Assembly (NCBI RefSeq): GCF_000208745.1
Contig: NC_030858.1
Coordinates: 8,575,588 to 8,639,587, forward strand
Length of the DNA: 64,000 nt
Source: Theobroma cacao
Taxonomy: Eukaryota; Streptophyta; Magnoliopsida; Malvales; Malvaceae
Direction: 5' to 3'
Positions within the stretch are counted from its first letter, which is position 1. The number at the start of each line of letters is the position of its first letter. Below, piece after piece: positions 1 to 11,681 of the stretch. A program made the position numbers and the translations under genes. The notes beneath the pieces were generated by a model. It did no database searches, was not told the origin of the DNA, and saw nothing but the letters and a program-made list of their open reading frames with translations.

Positions 1-1930
1 AAAAAAAATCTAAAAAATAAGGAGAGAGAAAGAAAGAGTGGTTTTTGCATGAGTGTAATTGTAAAGAATGTGATTGTAAGCAATGTAATTATTAGAAAAA
101 AAACATTTTAGGGTTTGATATATGAGGAAAGTGTAGATTAAAATATTGGGAGGATAACATTACAATATTTGGTTTATAAGCAGTTTATTAGGAATATGAT
201 GTTAATTTTCAAAATTACCTTTACGTATAAAAATGCAAGTTTAATATACTTGCATGAATATCGTCATATTTTTAATTATATAATAAAAATGTAATAAAAT
301 TTTTAATTATACAAAATGAACAATATCTTACAAGTTGGTGTAAATTGTGACAGTAAGAGGAAGAAGAGAAAAGAGAAAAGAACCAAAAAGGAAAAAATGA
401 AAAAAAGAATTCGGTCATTTTTTTAAATTGAAGGAGGATAAAAATGTCAAATCAAGTTTTCTAACTTTATAGAGTAAGTTGCAATATGAGATTGTATTAG
501 TTTTTCATTGCAATCACATTATTTTTATTAATTGTAAAGTGATTGCAATGTAACTAAAATTGGATTTTTTTTTTCATACCAAATGCTGCAATATAATTTA
601 AATGGTTACATTGGACGGAATATTGGTGTACATCACTTAAAATCAAAATATTTTAATATTTATTATATTATTAAATCTATTATTTTATTAAAAAGGAATA
701 TTCTATTTTAATTAAATAATATCCAAATCACTTAAAATCATAGTAGTTTAATATTTTATTTTATATTATTAAATTTATTATTTTTATTAAAAAGGAATAT
801 TATTTTCTAATTAATTATATCTAAATTACTTAAAATAAAATATTTTAATATTGGATGTGATATTATTAAATTTATTATTTTATTAAAAATAATATTTTTA
901 TTTAATTTATATATAAATCACTTAAAATCAAAATATAGTGACAAAATTGAAATAATAAGAATTTTATTAAAAGCATACTTACAAAATATACANATAAATC
1001 ACTTAAAATCAAAATATAGTGACAAAATTGAAATAATAAGAATTTTATTAAAAGCATACTTACAAAATATACACAAAAGTTCTACTATAATAAGAAATGA
1101 AAATAAATATATGAGATTAATTTGATCTTGCTTCATATAAATTTAATTTCAAATTATGAATTAAAGAGTATATATGTAATCAACATATTAGAGTGCCTCA
1201 AAAAATACATTAAAGAGGATGAATGACTAGATTTATTAACAGGATGATATCATATAAAAATTTACAATAAAAAAAACATAGAAGCATATTAAACTTATAT
1301 TTTGATAAATAAGAATAATTTTAAAAATTGATATTATATTTCTAACAAAATATTTATAAATTAAACACTGTAATATTATTTCTTTATATTTTAATTATTA
1401 TTTTACTTATAATAAACACTATAATATTATCTTCTTATAATCATATTATTTATAATCACATTACTTATAATCATATTACTTGCAATCACATTATATTGTA
1501 AGGCACCAAAATGTTACCTAAGAGTTGATTTGGGCACTAATCAAAATTTAAAGGCTATAGTATAATAGCTTTTTTATTATTTAAGTCACAATTTTTTAAA
1601 TAAATAGATCATACATCAATCAAAGAGTCAAATGTTCGGATATAACGCTCATGTTGTTAGCACAAGTATTTGTTGCATTAAAAAGTAGGTTGATCAACTA
1701 TTATCACTAGAAAGAAAATTGAAAATCCAGTTTTTAACTCAATAAATGAAAAATGGTTTCGATCTTTAATTCTAGGAGAAAGTGTACCCATGTATTGCTA
1801 TTAGATTAGTCAATTTAAGTCAGATTTAGATTCTTACGGGGGGATTACAAGGTTGTTGGAGCAAATGAATGTAAGTAAACTTCTCACACACAAAAGAATC
1901 AAAAGGTTAAACGAACTCAAATAATTATGA
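1..1930. other. AT-rich intergenic stretch, possible MITE-like block
   Basis: No gene is visible. The stretch is strongly AT-rich and contains short inverted motifs built on TGTGATTG. A perfect 12-bp hairpin, CATTGCAATCAC at 506-517 against GTGATTGCAATG at 539-550, is visible. Related GTAATGTGATT motifs occur at about 54-95 and, inverted, at about 1435-1500, which suggests a decayed miniature element. The boundaries are not defined. Confidence 0.4.
625..1075. repeat. AT-rich tandem repeat, ~94 bp then 81 bp period
   Basis: The phrase AATCACTTAAAATCA recurs near 632, 726, 823 (diverged), 916 and 997. The first units are spaced about 94 bp apart. The last two (913-993 and 994-1074) are nearly identical 81-bp copies. 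The only ambiguous base in the window, N at 993, sits exactly at the junction between these two copies. Confidence 0.75.
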
Positions 1931-2840
1931 ATTTATTCTTGGGATGTCAAGTAATCGACACGTAGAAGAAGAACATGAAGTAGAGCAAATACCCAGCAAC
2001 TTTGACAAAAACTCTTGCACTCATTACATTTTTCTCCGAAAGGAGATGTATCCTGTGTTGCACAACTTATAGGTACAATAAATTGCTTTCTGTACGCCCT
2101 ATTCTCATCTCTGTTGGAAATTAAATGTCTTAATTGAGTAGGCGTAAATGAATGCGAAGAGGATACAGATTCCAACAATTATGATTGCCACCACTCCCAC
2201 AAAGTCATCTCTAAAATCGAAATAGCTTCTTAAAAACTGTTCCACTGTTTCACCGGGCTCAAATTTATCCTTAACGTCCCCAAATTGTGATGCAATCAAT
2301 CCGTACAAGGTCCAAGCAAAGGGGCAAAACCAGTAGTACCATCTCCACCAGATTGGAATCCTCTGTCGTTAGAGTACAATTTCACTTCATTAGCCTATGC
2401 TCTACAGTCTCATACTGTGTTATCAACAAATACGCATAAGGTTGTGACTGCCTGGAGCTTACCGTTCGGAGAATAAGGAATCCTGAGAAAAGGTTCCATA
2501 TCCCGTAGAAGAAAGACGAAACTATGCCAGCAATGTTGTGGTTGGGAGTCACAGCCACGGTCATCATTCCATAGAAGGAGAAGTACAAGAACGTGAAGTA
2601 CATGAAGAAGAGATACCAGAAGAACTTGCTAGCTGTCCATTCAAATCCCATCATGGAATATACCATGACACCATATATAATTCTCTGAATCAAGACATGA
2701 ATGTAGCTCAATCACAACCTGCAAAATAAACAGGCTTCGTCAGGCACGAAAACTGCTGATTTTCCTCTTAAAGAAGACTATTTTTATCATTTCTGGTTGG
2801 ATTAACTTGAATATTTTATTCACAAGTTCCTCACAACTCC

Positions 2841-3098
2841 TGAAAGTTCAAATATCCAACTTCGGTACTCTTTCCTGACACCTAAACAAATTACATTGTC
2901 ATAATTACCATTTATATAGATGACTTAATTAGTTAGCTGTGATTCAAAAAACTCCACGTAATTAGGGTATGAAAGTTCAAATATCCAACTTCGGTACTCT
3001 TTCCTGACACCTAAACAAATTACATTGTCATAATTACCATTTATATAGATGACTTAATTAGTTAGCTGTGATTCAAAAAACTCCACGTAATTAGGGTA
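2841..3098. repeat. 129-bp perfect or near-perfect tandem duplication
   Basis: The segment 2841-2969 is repeated directly at 2970-3098, beginning TGAAAGTTCAAATATCCAAC in both copies. It lies in the intron between the exon-22 and exon-23 equivalents of the PDR pseudogene. I see no difference between the copies on reading, so the duplication is recent compared with the decay of the surrounding gene. Confidence 0.92.
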
Positions 3099-4283
3099 CC
3101 TGTCCAAAGGCATATGGCAAAGCTGAGTACATTCCGGTTGCTCTTTCTCTGTAAAAGACTGTTCTTTCAACAGCAGCAACTGGCCGTACTGACGCAGTGT
3201 TTTGAAATCCTAAGAACATTACTGAAGCATGCATAGAACCCATTGCATTTAAAATATCCTGTTGCCTTGTTCTGCAATTTCCAAAATTTCAATTGCATTA
3301 CTGATTGAAATAGCAGAAATCATCTAGTTATAACTGCATAATGTGCCTTATAGAATTGTACACCTTTTTGATCCTAGATCCCAGAATATTGTCCCAAATA
3401 GTAGAGCAATAAAAGTTGTGAATATCAATCTCACTGCAGTGTATGGTGGATTTCTCCAATAAGACCAGTGTTGCTTCCATAGGCATGACATACACTGGGA
3501 AAGGAAAGGCTGAGAGTATCTAGTCGGGAAGTACAAATCTTTGGAACCTGGAGCAGTAGTGCTAAGGTCCTTCACTAATGCTTTATTTCTCCTGCACTTA
3601 CATTTTATAAGTTTAATAGTACCCATAATACTATGTGCATCTAAACAGAACAAATTTTCAAGGACCTAATTATTTCCTTTGAAAGTCATGTCAGTTGAAA
3701 CATCAATTTCTTAATGTTATAAAATTTTCAAGGACCTAATTATAACCGCTTTTGCTTCATTCTAATTTTAGAATTAAAACATTTAGTTCCCTCAGTTATG
3801 TTTTTCCTTTTCACTCCTTGAGACTCTCAGGTGATCCTACTTGTATGGTTCCCAGTTCCTATATATGTCAGTGAAGTTTATACCAAGGGCATCTTCTTGT
3901 GCAGCTGTAGTAATCTCCAACATCCAAGTTGCAGGATTGTAACCATCTTTTATCCTTGGGATTCCATTCATTCCCTTGCAAAAGAGAAACTTATATCAAC
4001 AATTTAGTTCAAGATGTGCTGTGACTTAGATGACAAAATGCACCCTTTAGACTAATCTCAAAATACTTGATCAAGTGACACAGGAATGGCGGCCTAATGG
4101 ACCCACATATATTTCTTCACCTCCTCTTTTCAACAAAAGCAGTTGTATTTTGCCATTTATGTGCTTGTATTAGTTTCCTAAAAACCAAAAATATAATTAA
4201 TATCTAAAAGTGTAAAAGAGGACTCTCACCTCATCAAAAGAAACAAATATATCGATACTTGGCTGGTGAATTGTGCACACAAC

Positions 4284-6472
4284 TGGGCATTATTTAACAA
4301 GTGGATATAGAGGTACGAGAAGGAAAAAAATAATTTGTGGGGAGAGATAGTTGTGAAAAAAATAGGAGCGAATCCCATTGGTCTCTTGTCCAACACAAAC
4401 ACAAATAGGGAGTTTTCCAACACTTGGAAAAATATTTTGAAACCACTATATGCTGCTAATGATTTTTTCTCGCAAGGGACTTCTAATTTACAGATGGTGG
4501 TTAGGAATGGCAGAGACATCAAATTTTGGATGGATCAGTGGACCGAATAGGGGACTCTTAAGGAAAGCTACCTTAGTATCTACGCTTTGGCTCAAAACAA
4601 CAGTGGAAACATTGATGAGTTCGATTGCTAGACCGAGGACAAATGGGAGTGGCTTTTTGAACTAAGGAGGCAACCGTTCGGTTGAGAGGAAGCTCAATGG
4701 CAACAGTTCAAGGATACAGTGGAGGAATATCAATTGTGCAAGCATTTAAAGGACAATTTTGTGTGGAAGGGTTCAACTTTAGGGCAATATTCAGTCAAAT
4801 CGTTCTGTAAAGAAGTGATGAAAAACGATAGCAGGGAAGAGATGGCATGGGGAAAGATTTGGTTTAATTTGGCTCCTCTAAGAATCGAAATGTTTTGTTG
4901 GCAACTCATGCATGAGAGGGTGGCGGTCAAGTATGAACTATTTAGAAGAGGATTGATAATTGAAGATGCTACCATATGTGTCTTGTGTCAAAAAGAGTGA
5001 GAGACAGTAAGGCATCTTTTCATTCATTGTCCTATAACATGGAGTGTATGGATGAAATGGTATTGTAAATGGGGACTAGTAGAGGCTATCCCTAATAGCC
5101 TAAGTAGACAAGTAGATGTTCGTTTGTGGAAAATGGCTTTCTATACTTTATCTTGATCTATCTGTTTACAATGGAATGATATGGTTTTTAGGGGACACAG
5201 TGGGATAGTAATCAAGTCTATGAGATGAGTAAATTAAGGGTGGCAACTTGGGCTAAAGCTAAATGGCCTTACGATTACAGAGTTGTGCTTAATACTTACA
5301 AATGCCCAAATGTCAGAATAGAGGCGGTTAAAGTCAAGATCGTAAGACAAGTTGAACGCTGGAGCAAACTTGCTTATGGTTGGATGAAGCTCAATGTGGA
5401 TGGGGCTACCCAAGGGTGCCTAAAAGAAGTTGGGATTCAAGGAGTTCTCAGGGATGATACATGAGAAATTAAGATCCTTTTTTCAAAAGCAATCGAAATG
5501 GGAGATTCTTACCTTGTTGAAATCAGGGCAATTAGGGAAGCTTTCATTGTTTTTTCAGCTTCTAGATGAGCCCAAACTCACACTCTGATCATTGAGAGTG
5601 ATTCAAAAAATGCTATCAAATGGGCTAACAATCCAAGCAGCTCACCTTGGAGAATGAGGAAGTGGATTCTTCATATTGAGAGGTTGAAAAAAGAAGTTAA
5701 GAGATGGGAGGTCAACATCTTTATGGAGATTAACCATTTGGCAGATAACCTTTCTAAGGATGAGGTACTCCATCAAGCTGACATCTTAAGGGTTTTCGAG
5801 CAAGGAGGGCAAGGCAATGACACTTTTTGAAGGTTGTCCTTGATGGTTTTGGTCTATTCTTGCGTTACGTAGAGCTCAGGTGATGTTATCCCTTGTTTTA
5901 CCTTAAACAGGGTTTTTGGGCTATTGCTAGTTTGATTCTTGGGTTTGGCTATTGCTGGTTGTTATATACTAGATAAACGGTGAGATGGAAGCCTTTGCCT
6001 TATTTTTTGTTGTGCTCATGCTCTTTGTTGCTGTGTATGGCTATTCATTGAGGATGATTCTTGCTTCTTGCTGGTCGTTTGGTTTTGTCAATATTTTGTT
6101 TGCAAGCTAGTTGGACTTTCCCTTGATGGATGTGTTAGGGGAGTTCATGTCATAATGACATTCTTTTTTTGTGTGAATTGTGTTGGTATGCCTATCTTGT
6201 GGGCATGGTTCTCAAGTTGGGGGGGGGGGGGTTTGTTTCTGGTCTTTCTTGGTTTTTTATGGAGGTTGGTTAGTGTGTAAATGAGTTGGAGTGCCTCAAT
6301 TTTGTAGATTCTCTGTATTAAAGGGATGTTGTCCTTGGATTCCCATGATTGACTCCTTAATTGGGTTTTTTGTATAATCAGGAGACAATTTGCTTGGTTA
6401 AATGTACAGCTTTGGAGGGTAACTTTGTTACCTCTATTAATGAAATTCTTTACTTTTCAAAAAAAAAAAAAA
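4284..6472 (+). mobile_element. 5'-truncated L1-type LINE (zf-RVT + RNase H + poly-A)
   Basis: This is a non-LTR retrotransposon fragment inserted in exon 18 of the PDR pseudogene. Reading forward it encodes the region just after the reverse transcriptase (WIYRYEKEKNNLWGEI), a zinc-binding zf-RVT segment (CVLCQK ... VRHLFIHCP near 4975-5040), and an RNase H domain near 5380-5800 with the acidic residues in KLNVDGA, EIRAIREA and ESDS. In-frame stops (for example TGA at 4998-5000 and 5461-5463) show decay. The element ends in about 14 A residues at 6459-6472. It is flanked by the target duplication GTGCACACAAC (4273-4283) and GTGCACTCAAC (6473-6483), one mismatch in 11. Rejoining the flanks restores the order seen in the intact PDR exon. 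Confidence 0.93.
6222..6230. repeat. Poly-G run in LINE 3' region
   Basis: A run of about ten G residues lies in the 3' untranslated part of the LINE. It is unusual in this AT-rich window and probably length-unstable in sequencing. Confidence 0.7.
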
Positions 6473-6680
6473 GTGCACTCAACAGTTCGTCTTGTGTCAA
6501 CTATGTTCCTAACTGTTATCATGACAATTCCTGCTACCCTGGCATCAAGACCAGAAGTTGGCTCATCCATGAACATTATGGATGGGTTGGCAACTAGCTC
6601 AACTGCAATTGTCAGCCTCTTGTGCTACTTAATTAAAAGACTATTCACCCCTGATAATCTTACTAGTGTTTCTCTTAATG

Positions 6681-7370
6681 CATGAGCGGACCCACCTTGA
6701 GAAGAGTGGTGTCACATGACACCACTCATTTAGCAAAAATTTTTACTTCTTATACAACTTTATAGAGTTTTATTAAGTTTTAATAGTTAATAATACTAAT
6801 GAACCCATTAAGTTTTTAACAATTTTGTAAGGAATGGGGTCAAAGATTCCAAGCAAAGTAAATTTATTAAAAAGTAATTTATAGATTAATATTTAAATAT
6901 TACATGGAAAAATAAAAAAAATTTCTTCTATAATTTAAGATTTTACTAAAAAAGTCAAAACTTAAACCACTCTCCCTTCCCATCAAACTCTCTAGATTTG
7001 TAGTGACGCTTCCTTTTCTTAGTCTTTGGTTGTGTTTTTCAATTTTCCTATCCAAAAATTCAAGTCTTATATCAAATGAGTGATGAGTGGATGAATGATT
7101 GCTTGGTGATATATATTGAAAAAGATGTATTTGATAATATTTCTATTAATGTTATCATACACTGTTTTTAAAATATGAAAAATTATCGTGGACAATTATA
7201 GTTATTTTAAATATTTTTACTTGTATTAAATGAATATACTAAATTTACATTATTTTAATTTAATTCTAAAACTTCTAGTTTATGGATTTTAACATATTTA
7301 TATTTTTAAAATTATTATTATTATTTTAGTTATGACACCACTTAGAAAAATTTTTAAGTCCACCCCTATA
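6681..7370. mobile_element. ~690-bp non-autonomous DNA-transposon-like insertion
   Basis: This block interrupts exon 18 of the PDR pseudogene, because the PDR match stops at 6680 and resumes at about 7371. Both edges carry TTAATG (6675-6680 and 7371-7376), a likely target duplication. The left end reads GAGCGGACCCACCTTGAGAA and the right end, reverse complemented, reads AGGGGTGGACTTAAAAATTT, giving short imperfect terminal inverted repeats. Just inside are mirror-image GTGTCA/TGACACCACT motifs. There is no coding capacity. The style resembles the abundant plant elements with a CGGA-type terminus, possibly hAT-related, but I cannot assign the superfamily securely. Confidence 0.65.
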
Positions 7371-8275
7371 TTAATGAGTTCAATTCCACAAGCTCCATAA
7401 CTTTCTCAATGAACATCTATAGCCCATTAATTTGAGTAACAAATAAGCTAAAATGCTTAAACAAAAAAATTTTGTGTTAATGTCCATTTCAGACCTCTAG
7501 AACATTATAGGTCCCATTAATCATAGGCATTGAGTATTTCTTTTTAATGCTACTATTTTGCCTATTTATCCATCAAAAGAAGAAAGGAAATGGAGGAAGT
7601 GATAACATTATTGTCTTGGTCTCAGAATCAATCTCTAGGGGTAGTCTTCGTCATGCAGAAAAAAGCAAGGACTTATAAACAGTAACATAGGATGAATGTA
7701 TATATGTTTGCTCACAATACCCTGATACACGAGCAAACGTTTCTTGTTTCTTTGGGTACCCAAAAATTGTAATTCTTCTATCAATTTAACCACCTGTCTT
7801 TCTTCCAACCAACACATCCATTAGGGTTGTCTTGCTAACACCACTAACCCTTATTAGAGCTGATAGGACTCCAAGCTTGAAAGCACCACTCACCCCTTTC
7901 AAAAGTTCCAACCTATCCTCTAGAACACCTTAAGCTTTCATTTCTTGCAAGCAATGTAAAATATCAACTTGTTGGATTCAATTAAAACTTTGTACTCTAT
8001 GAAGAAAAAGAATTATATAGAATGGTTACACATCCACTGTGCCATTCCAAAAATAGCCTAAAATGCTAAAAGCCATAACCAATGATCTTTGTTTCTTGCA
8101 AATATTTATTCATATGTTGTGCAAAATCAATTTATTAAGTCAAAATATAACAAAAACCTGAATAGAAGCCTTGGAGGTTAAAGTTGACAGATACTTGAGG
8201 CATATCTACAACATATCTGATTTCATTGAAAATGATGGAAAGTGGTTCAAAGGGGATAACCATCCTCCGTATCCT

Positions 8276-11208
8276 ATGCTAACCTGCATCACTAATGTTG
8301 CCCACTCTTGCAAATGATGTCCTAGATGATTTCCCTTTAATTATCGCATGATAGAATTTAGAATTAGTATCACTATACTTCAACAAGTCAATCTTAGCCC
8401 TTTGCTGCGACATAACCTCCTTTTGAGAAAGAACTAAATTGTACTCTTCAACTAAAGCAACCTCCAGATTTTGAAGATAGCCATTCGGTCCTTTATCAAG
8501 GTACCGTTGGACTCTTTGAAGTCTTGCCAGTAATCTTCGCTTCTTTTTCACTAAATCACCAAAGAACTTATATTTCCATATTTCTAAAGCATCCGCTAAT
8601 TTCTTTAATGTCAAAGTAAGATTGCCATCTTCAAAATTCCAATTTTCTCTCACAAATTCATCAAAGCTTGGACGAGACATCCAAGTCTCTTTAAATATGA
8701 ATTTCTTTTATCTACTTGTATGGCAAAATACTTTGGCACTTCACCAAAATAGGATGATGATGAGAGTGAGTTTGAGGAAGATTTAATACCTAAGCATATG
8801 GGAAGAGATCACACCAAGCCTCATTAACCATTGCTTTATCCAATCTTTTGCTAATGTACACCAAGCCATCTCCTTTCTTACTCCATATGTATTCTGGTTC
8901 GAATGTACCTAAATAAAAAAGGCTACAATAATTTAAGCAGTCAATCATCTGATTGGATTGAGAGAAGTTCAAGCTACGCCTTCCTTTCTTTTCATCAGCT
9001 GAAATAACTTGGTTGAAATCTCCCATCACTCACAAAGGCAAAGAATGTAGCTCACTAGCTAAGCATAGAAACTACCAAAGCCTTTTCCTCTCTCTTGCCA
9101 TGGGACTTCCATAAACCATTGTCAAAAGCCATTTACCTTATGATGAAGTAACCATAGCATGGATTAGTTGTGATGAGTATGCCAATATTTCAATTTGTAG
9201 TAAAGTTTCATCCAACAACAACCATATACCCCTTGAAAAACCACCTGCCTCTACTCTAAAAAAAATTAGAAAATCCAATTCTACGACATATCTAAGTTGC
9301 TCTATCATCTGAAATTCTTGGCTTCAAGATGATTACTAATTGTAACTTATGGATTATGATCATATCCTTTACATTCCTAACAATTCTACAAGAGGTTGCT
9401 CCTTTTACATTCTAACTCAAAATATTAGTCATAAAATAATAAAATAAACAAGAACAACTGGTAATAATCATAACAATCCATCAACAAGAATTAATTCTAC
9501 ATGATATCATGTTCCCTTTTTTCAATTTTCATAAGATCCTTTTTTTTTATGGACAGTCCCTTATTCACGTGTAGTACCATTCATTCCCACCCTTAAGTTA
9601 TTGGTAATACCTTCACGGGCTAAAGTATTAGGAATTTCAATACTTTGGTTGGGCATTTGAAGGCTTCCATTTGGCAATTTTACTGTTCCTGCATCTCTAT
9701 TCATTAATTCATGAGACATTTCAATGGCATCAAGAGCTCTATTATTGTCCTATGTCTTGGCTGCACTATTAGGCACCGAAATCTTCTTTGAAGAGGCTAT
9801 TTTAATGGCACTAGAGCAAACGTTTTTACCCTTTGCTTTAGTTGAAGACTACTCTCTATTTGCAACGTTGGCAGAGTGTTGCAAAAATTGCTTCAATATC
9901 TCCTTATCTTTCAAGCTGGTTACAATTCTCTGTTATTTAGCTACTAACGGCACAAAACAATGCTTGCTCTAAAGATTTAGGGATCACCTTTTCTTCATCA
10001 CGACCTTCCTCGACTTTTTCTAACAAGTGGAATCTCAAGCTTGATTTTGGGTTGCTTTTAATAATCTCTTTATGGCTAGTTTGCTTCCCTCTAGTCTTTG
10101 CTCCTCCCTTCATTCGATTAACATCATTCTTCTTATAGTTCTTTTTGGCTACCATTCATGGACCAAATCTATAGGTATCAAAATCCTTTACATGATTCTT
10201 ATTTAAATCATCCACCTTCAGTGCTTCCTCCTCAGACAATCCTTTATTCACTCTTTGTTTCACAAAACAAACCTCTATAATATGACCAAATTTGCCACAA
10301 TGAAAATAAAGCATTTTGAGTTCTTCATACTCAATTCTCTGCCATTGCCCACTAATAAAGACCTTCGACGTTAATGGTTTAATAAGGTTTAATTGCACAC
10401 ACATATTGGCAAATTTGCCTTTAGTGGAATAGGAAGTAGTCTTGTCTATCCTTAGAGTTTGTTTCAGCTTATTTCCAATTCTCGATAAAATGTTTCTATC
10501 ATAGTAGTCAATTAGCACGCTTGGCAGTCTAATCCAAGTAGCAACTGAATCAACGGATGCTTCCTCTAAATGAAAGCCTAGAGACCATTTTTTAATAGTC
10601 AAATAATGATCCGCAAAAATCCACAAACCTTCAGAGAGAACATAATTATAGTCAGACTTGTTGTTGAATCGAAAACAATAGTACCCATTATCAAGGTCTA
10701 CTGTTTGAAAATCACCAATCAAAGACCATAACTGTTTAACGCTATTACAAAGATAGGTATAGCTAATATCTCTCCCAAGTAGCTTGACAATGAGATTATT
10801 CTTCCATGGTTTTTAGATTCTCTATTTCTTCTTTCTATTCAGCCTTATATAAAGCCATTCTATCATTGCTTCATTAGTTTCTTCATCCAAATTTGAGTCA
10901 TCAAGTATTTCGCCGTCCTCTTTGAACTCCTCATCAAGCTGTAGGGTTTCTTGGTCTCCATACATAAAAATATTACAACAAGACGATTTAACAATATCTC
11001 TTTCAACTAGAACCTATTCAAAACCATAGGGAACATTTGGCTGATTTGAGTTTGCATTAGAATCGAAACGAAACCTTCCTCTTTTCAATCCTAGTTTTAC
11101 TTCATTCAGAACTTTATCCATCCCAATTAGCGATGATGGATCTCTAATTGGATCCACCTCCATAAGGCACGATGTGCAAGATTTCCTCAATACGGTGCAA
11201 GATAGCAA
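8276..11208 (-). mobile_element. LINE fragment: DUF4283 ORF1 and endonuclease, RT missing
   Basis: On the minus strand this is the 5' half of an L1-type LINE. A gag-like DUF4283 region with a CCHC knuckle (LYFHCGKFGHIIEVC) lies at 10156-10722, and an upstream piece of ORF1 may lie at 11014-11208. Degenerate endonuclease sequence follows from about 9400 to 8790 and includes MGDFNQVISADEK. The linker towards the reverse transcriptase (LLKYSDTNSKFYHAIIKGK) is at 8279-8680. The reverse transcriptase and the 3' end are absent, so this is not an ordinary 5' truncation: the 3' part was removed by deletion or recombination. The fragment abuts exon 16 of the PDR pseudogene. Several frame breaks are visible. 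Confidence 0.85.
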
Positions 11209-11681
11209 CTATCCGTTAATGTGCATCTCCAAAGCTTTTCATAAATTTTTATTTTGTTATTATTATTTTTACATAAAATTTAAATATTGAAAATTTAAAT
11301 AATCTAGTCTAGCATGCAATAAATCAAAAGAATGCTCAACAGTATAAGCAAAAGAATTATTCATTTCATTGATATTGAGTTTGAACATTCCGTCATGGGA
11401 ATATCCTTTTCCAACAAATACAACATTTTTTGATATTACAACCTTGCCATATTCTAGTACAATCTTAAAATCATTTTTACATAATAGATGTGCAAATATA
11501 AGATTTTTTCTAATTTCAAGAACATGGAATACATTAGGTAAAATTAATTTCTACTATGAGGTAAATTTTAACTCAACCATTCCTTTGCCAAGCACTTTAG
11601 CAGGGTTATGGTTCCTTGTTAGAATTTCTTCTAGTTTTTTGAGTTCTTCATAACTCTTGAACTGCCTTTCGTCATTGCAAA

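Larger units (their letters stand above)
2105..8275 (-). pseudogene. 3'-half PDR/ABCG transporter pseudogene
   Basis: This is an unprocessed partial copy of a PDR-type ABC transporter, matching exons 16-24 of the intact gene at 15466-22583 and lying in the same orientation. Recognisable pieces are exon 16 near 8195-8275, exon 17 near 7630-7940, exon 18 split over 7371-7400, 6484-6680 and 4230-4283, exon 19 near 4090-4145, exon 20 near 3870-3985, exon 21 near 3364-3600, exon 22 near 3100-3272, exon 23 near 2466-2720 and exon 24 to the TGA at 2105-2107. The last exon still ends KTFNFQQR, as in the intact gene (KAFNFQKR). The nucleotide-binding domain 1 half is absent. Exon 23 carries a one-base insertion after VVIEL, exon 17 has decayed, and transposons interrupt exon 18. 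It cannot make a transporter. Confidence 0.9.

Noticed and set aside
2105..4145. A second functional PDR gene
   Set aside because: Nucleotide-binding domain 1 is missing, exon 23 is frameshifted and exon 18 is split by insertions.
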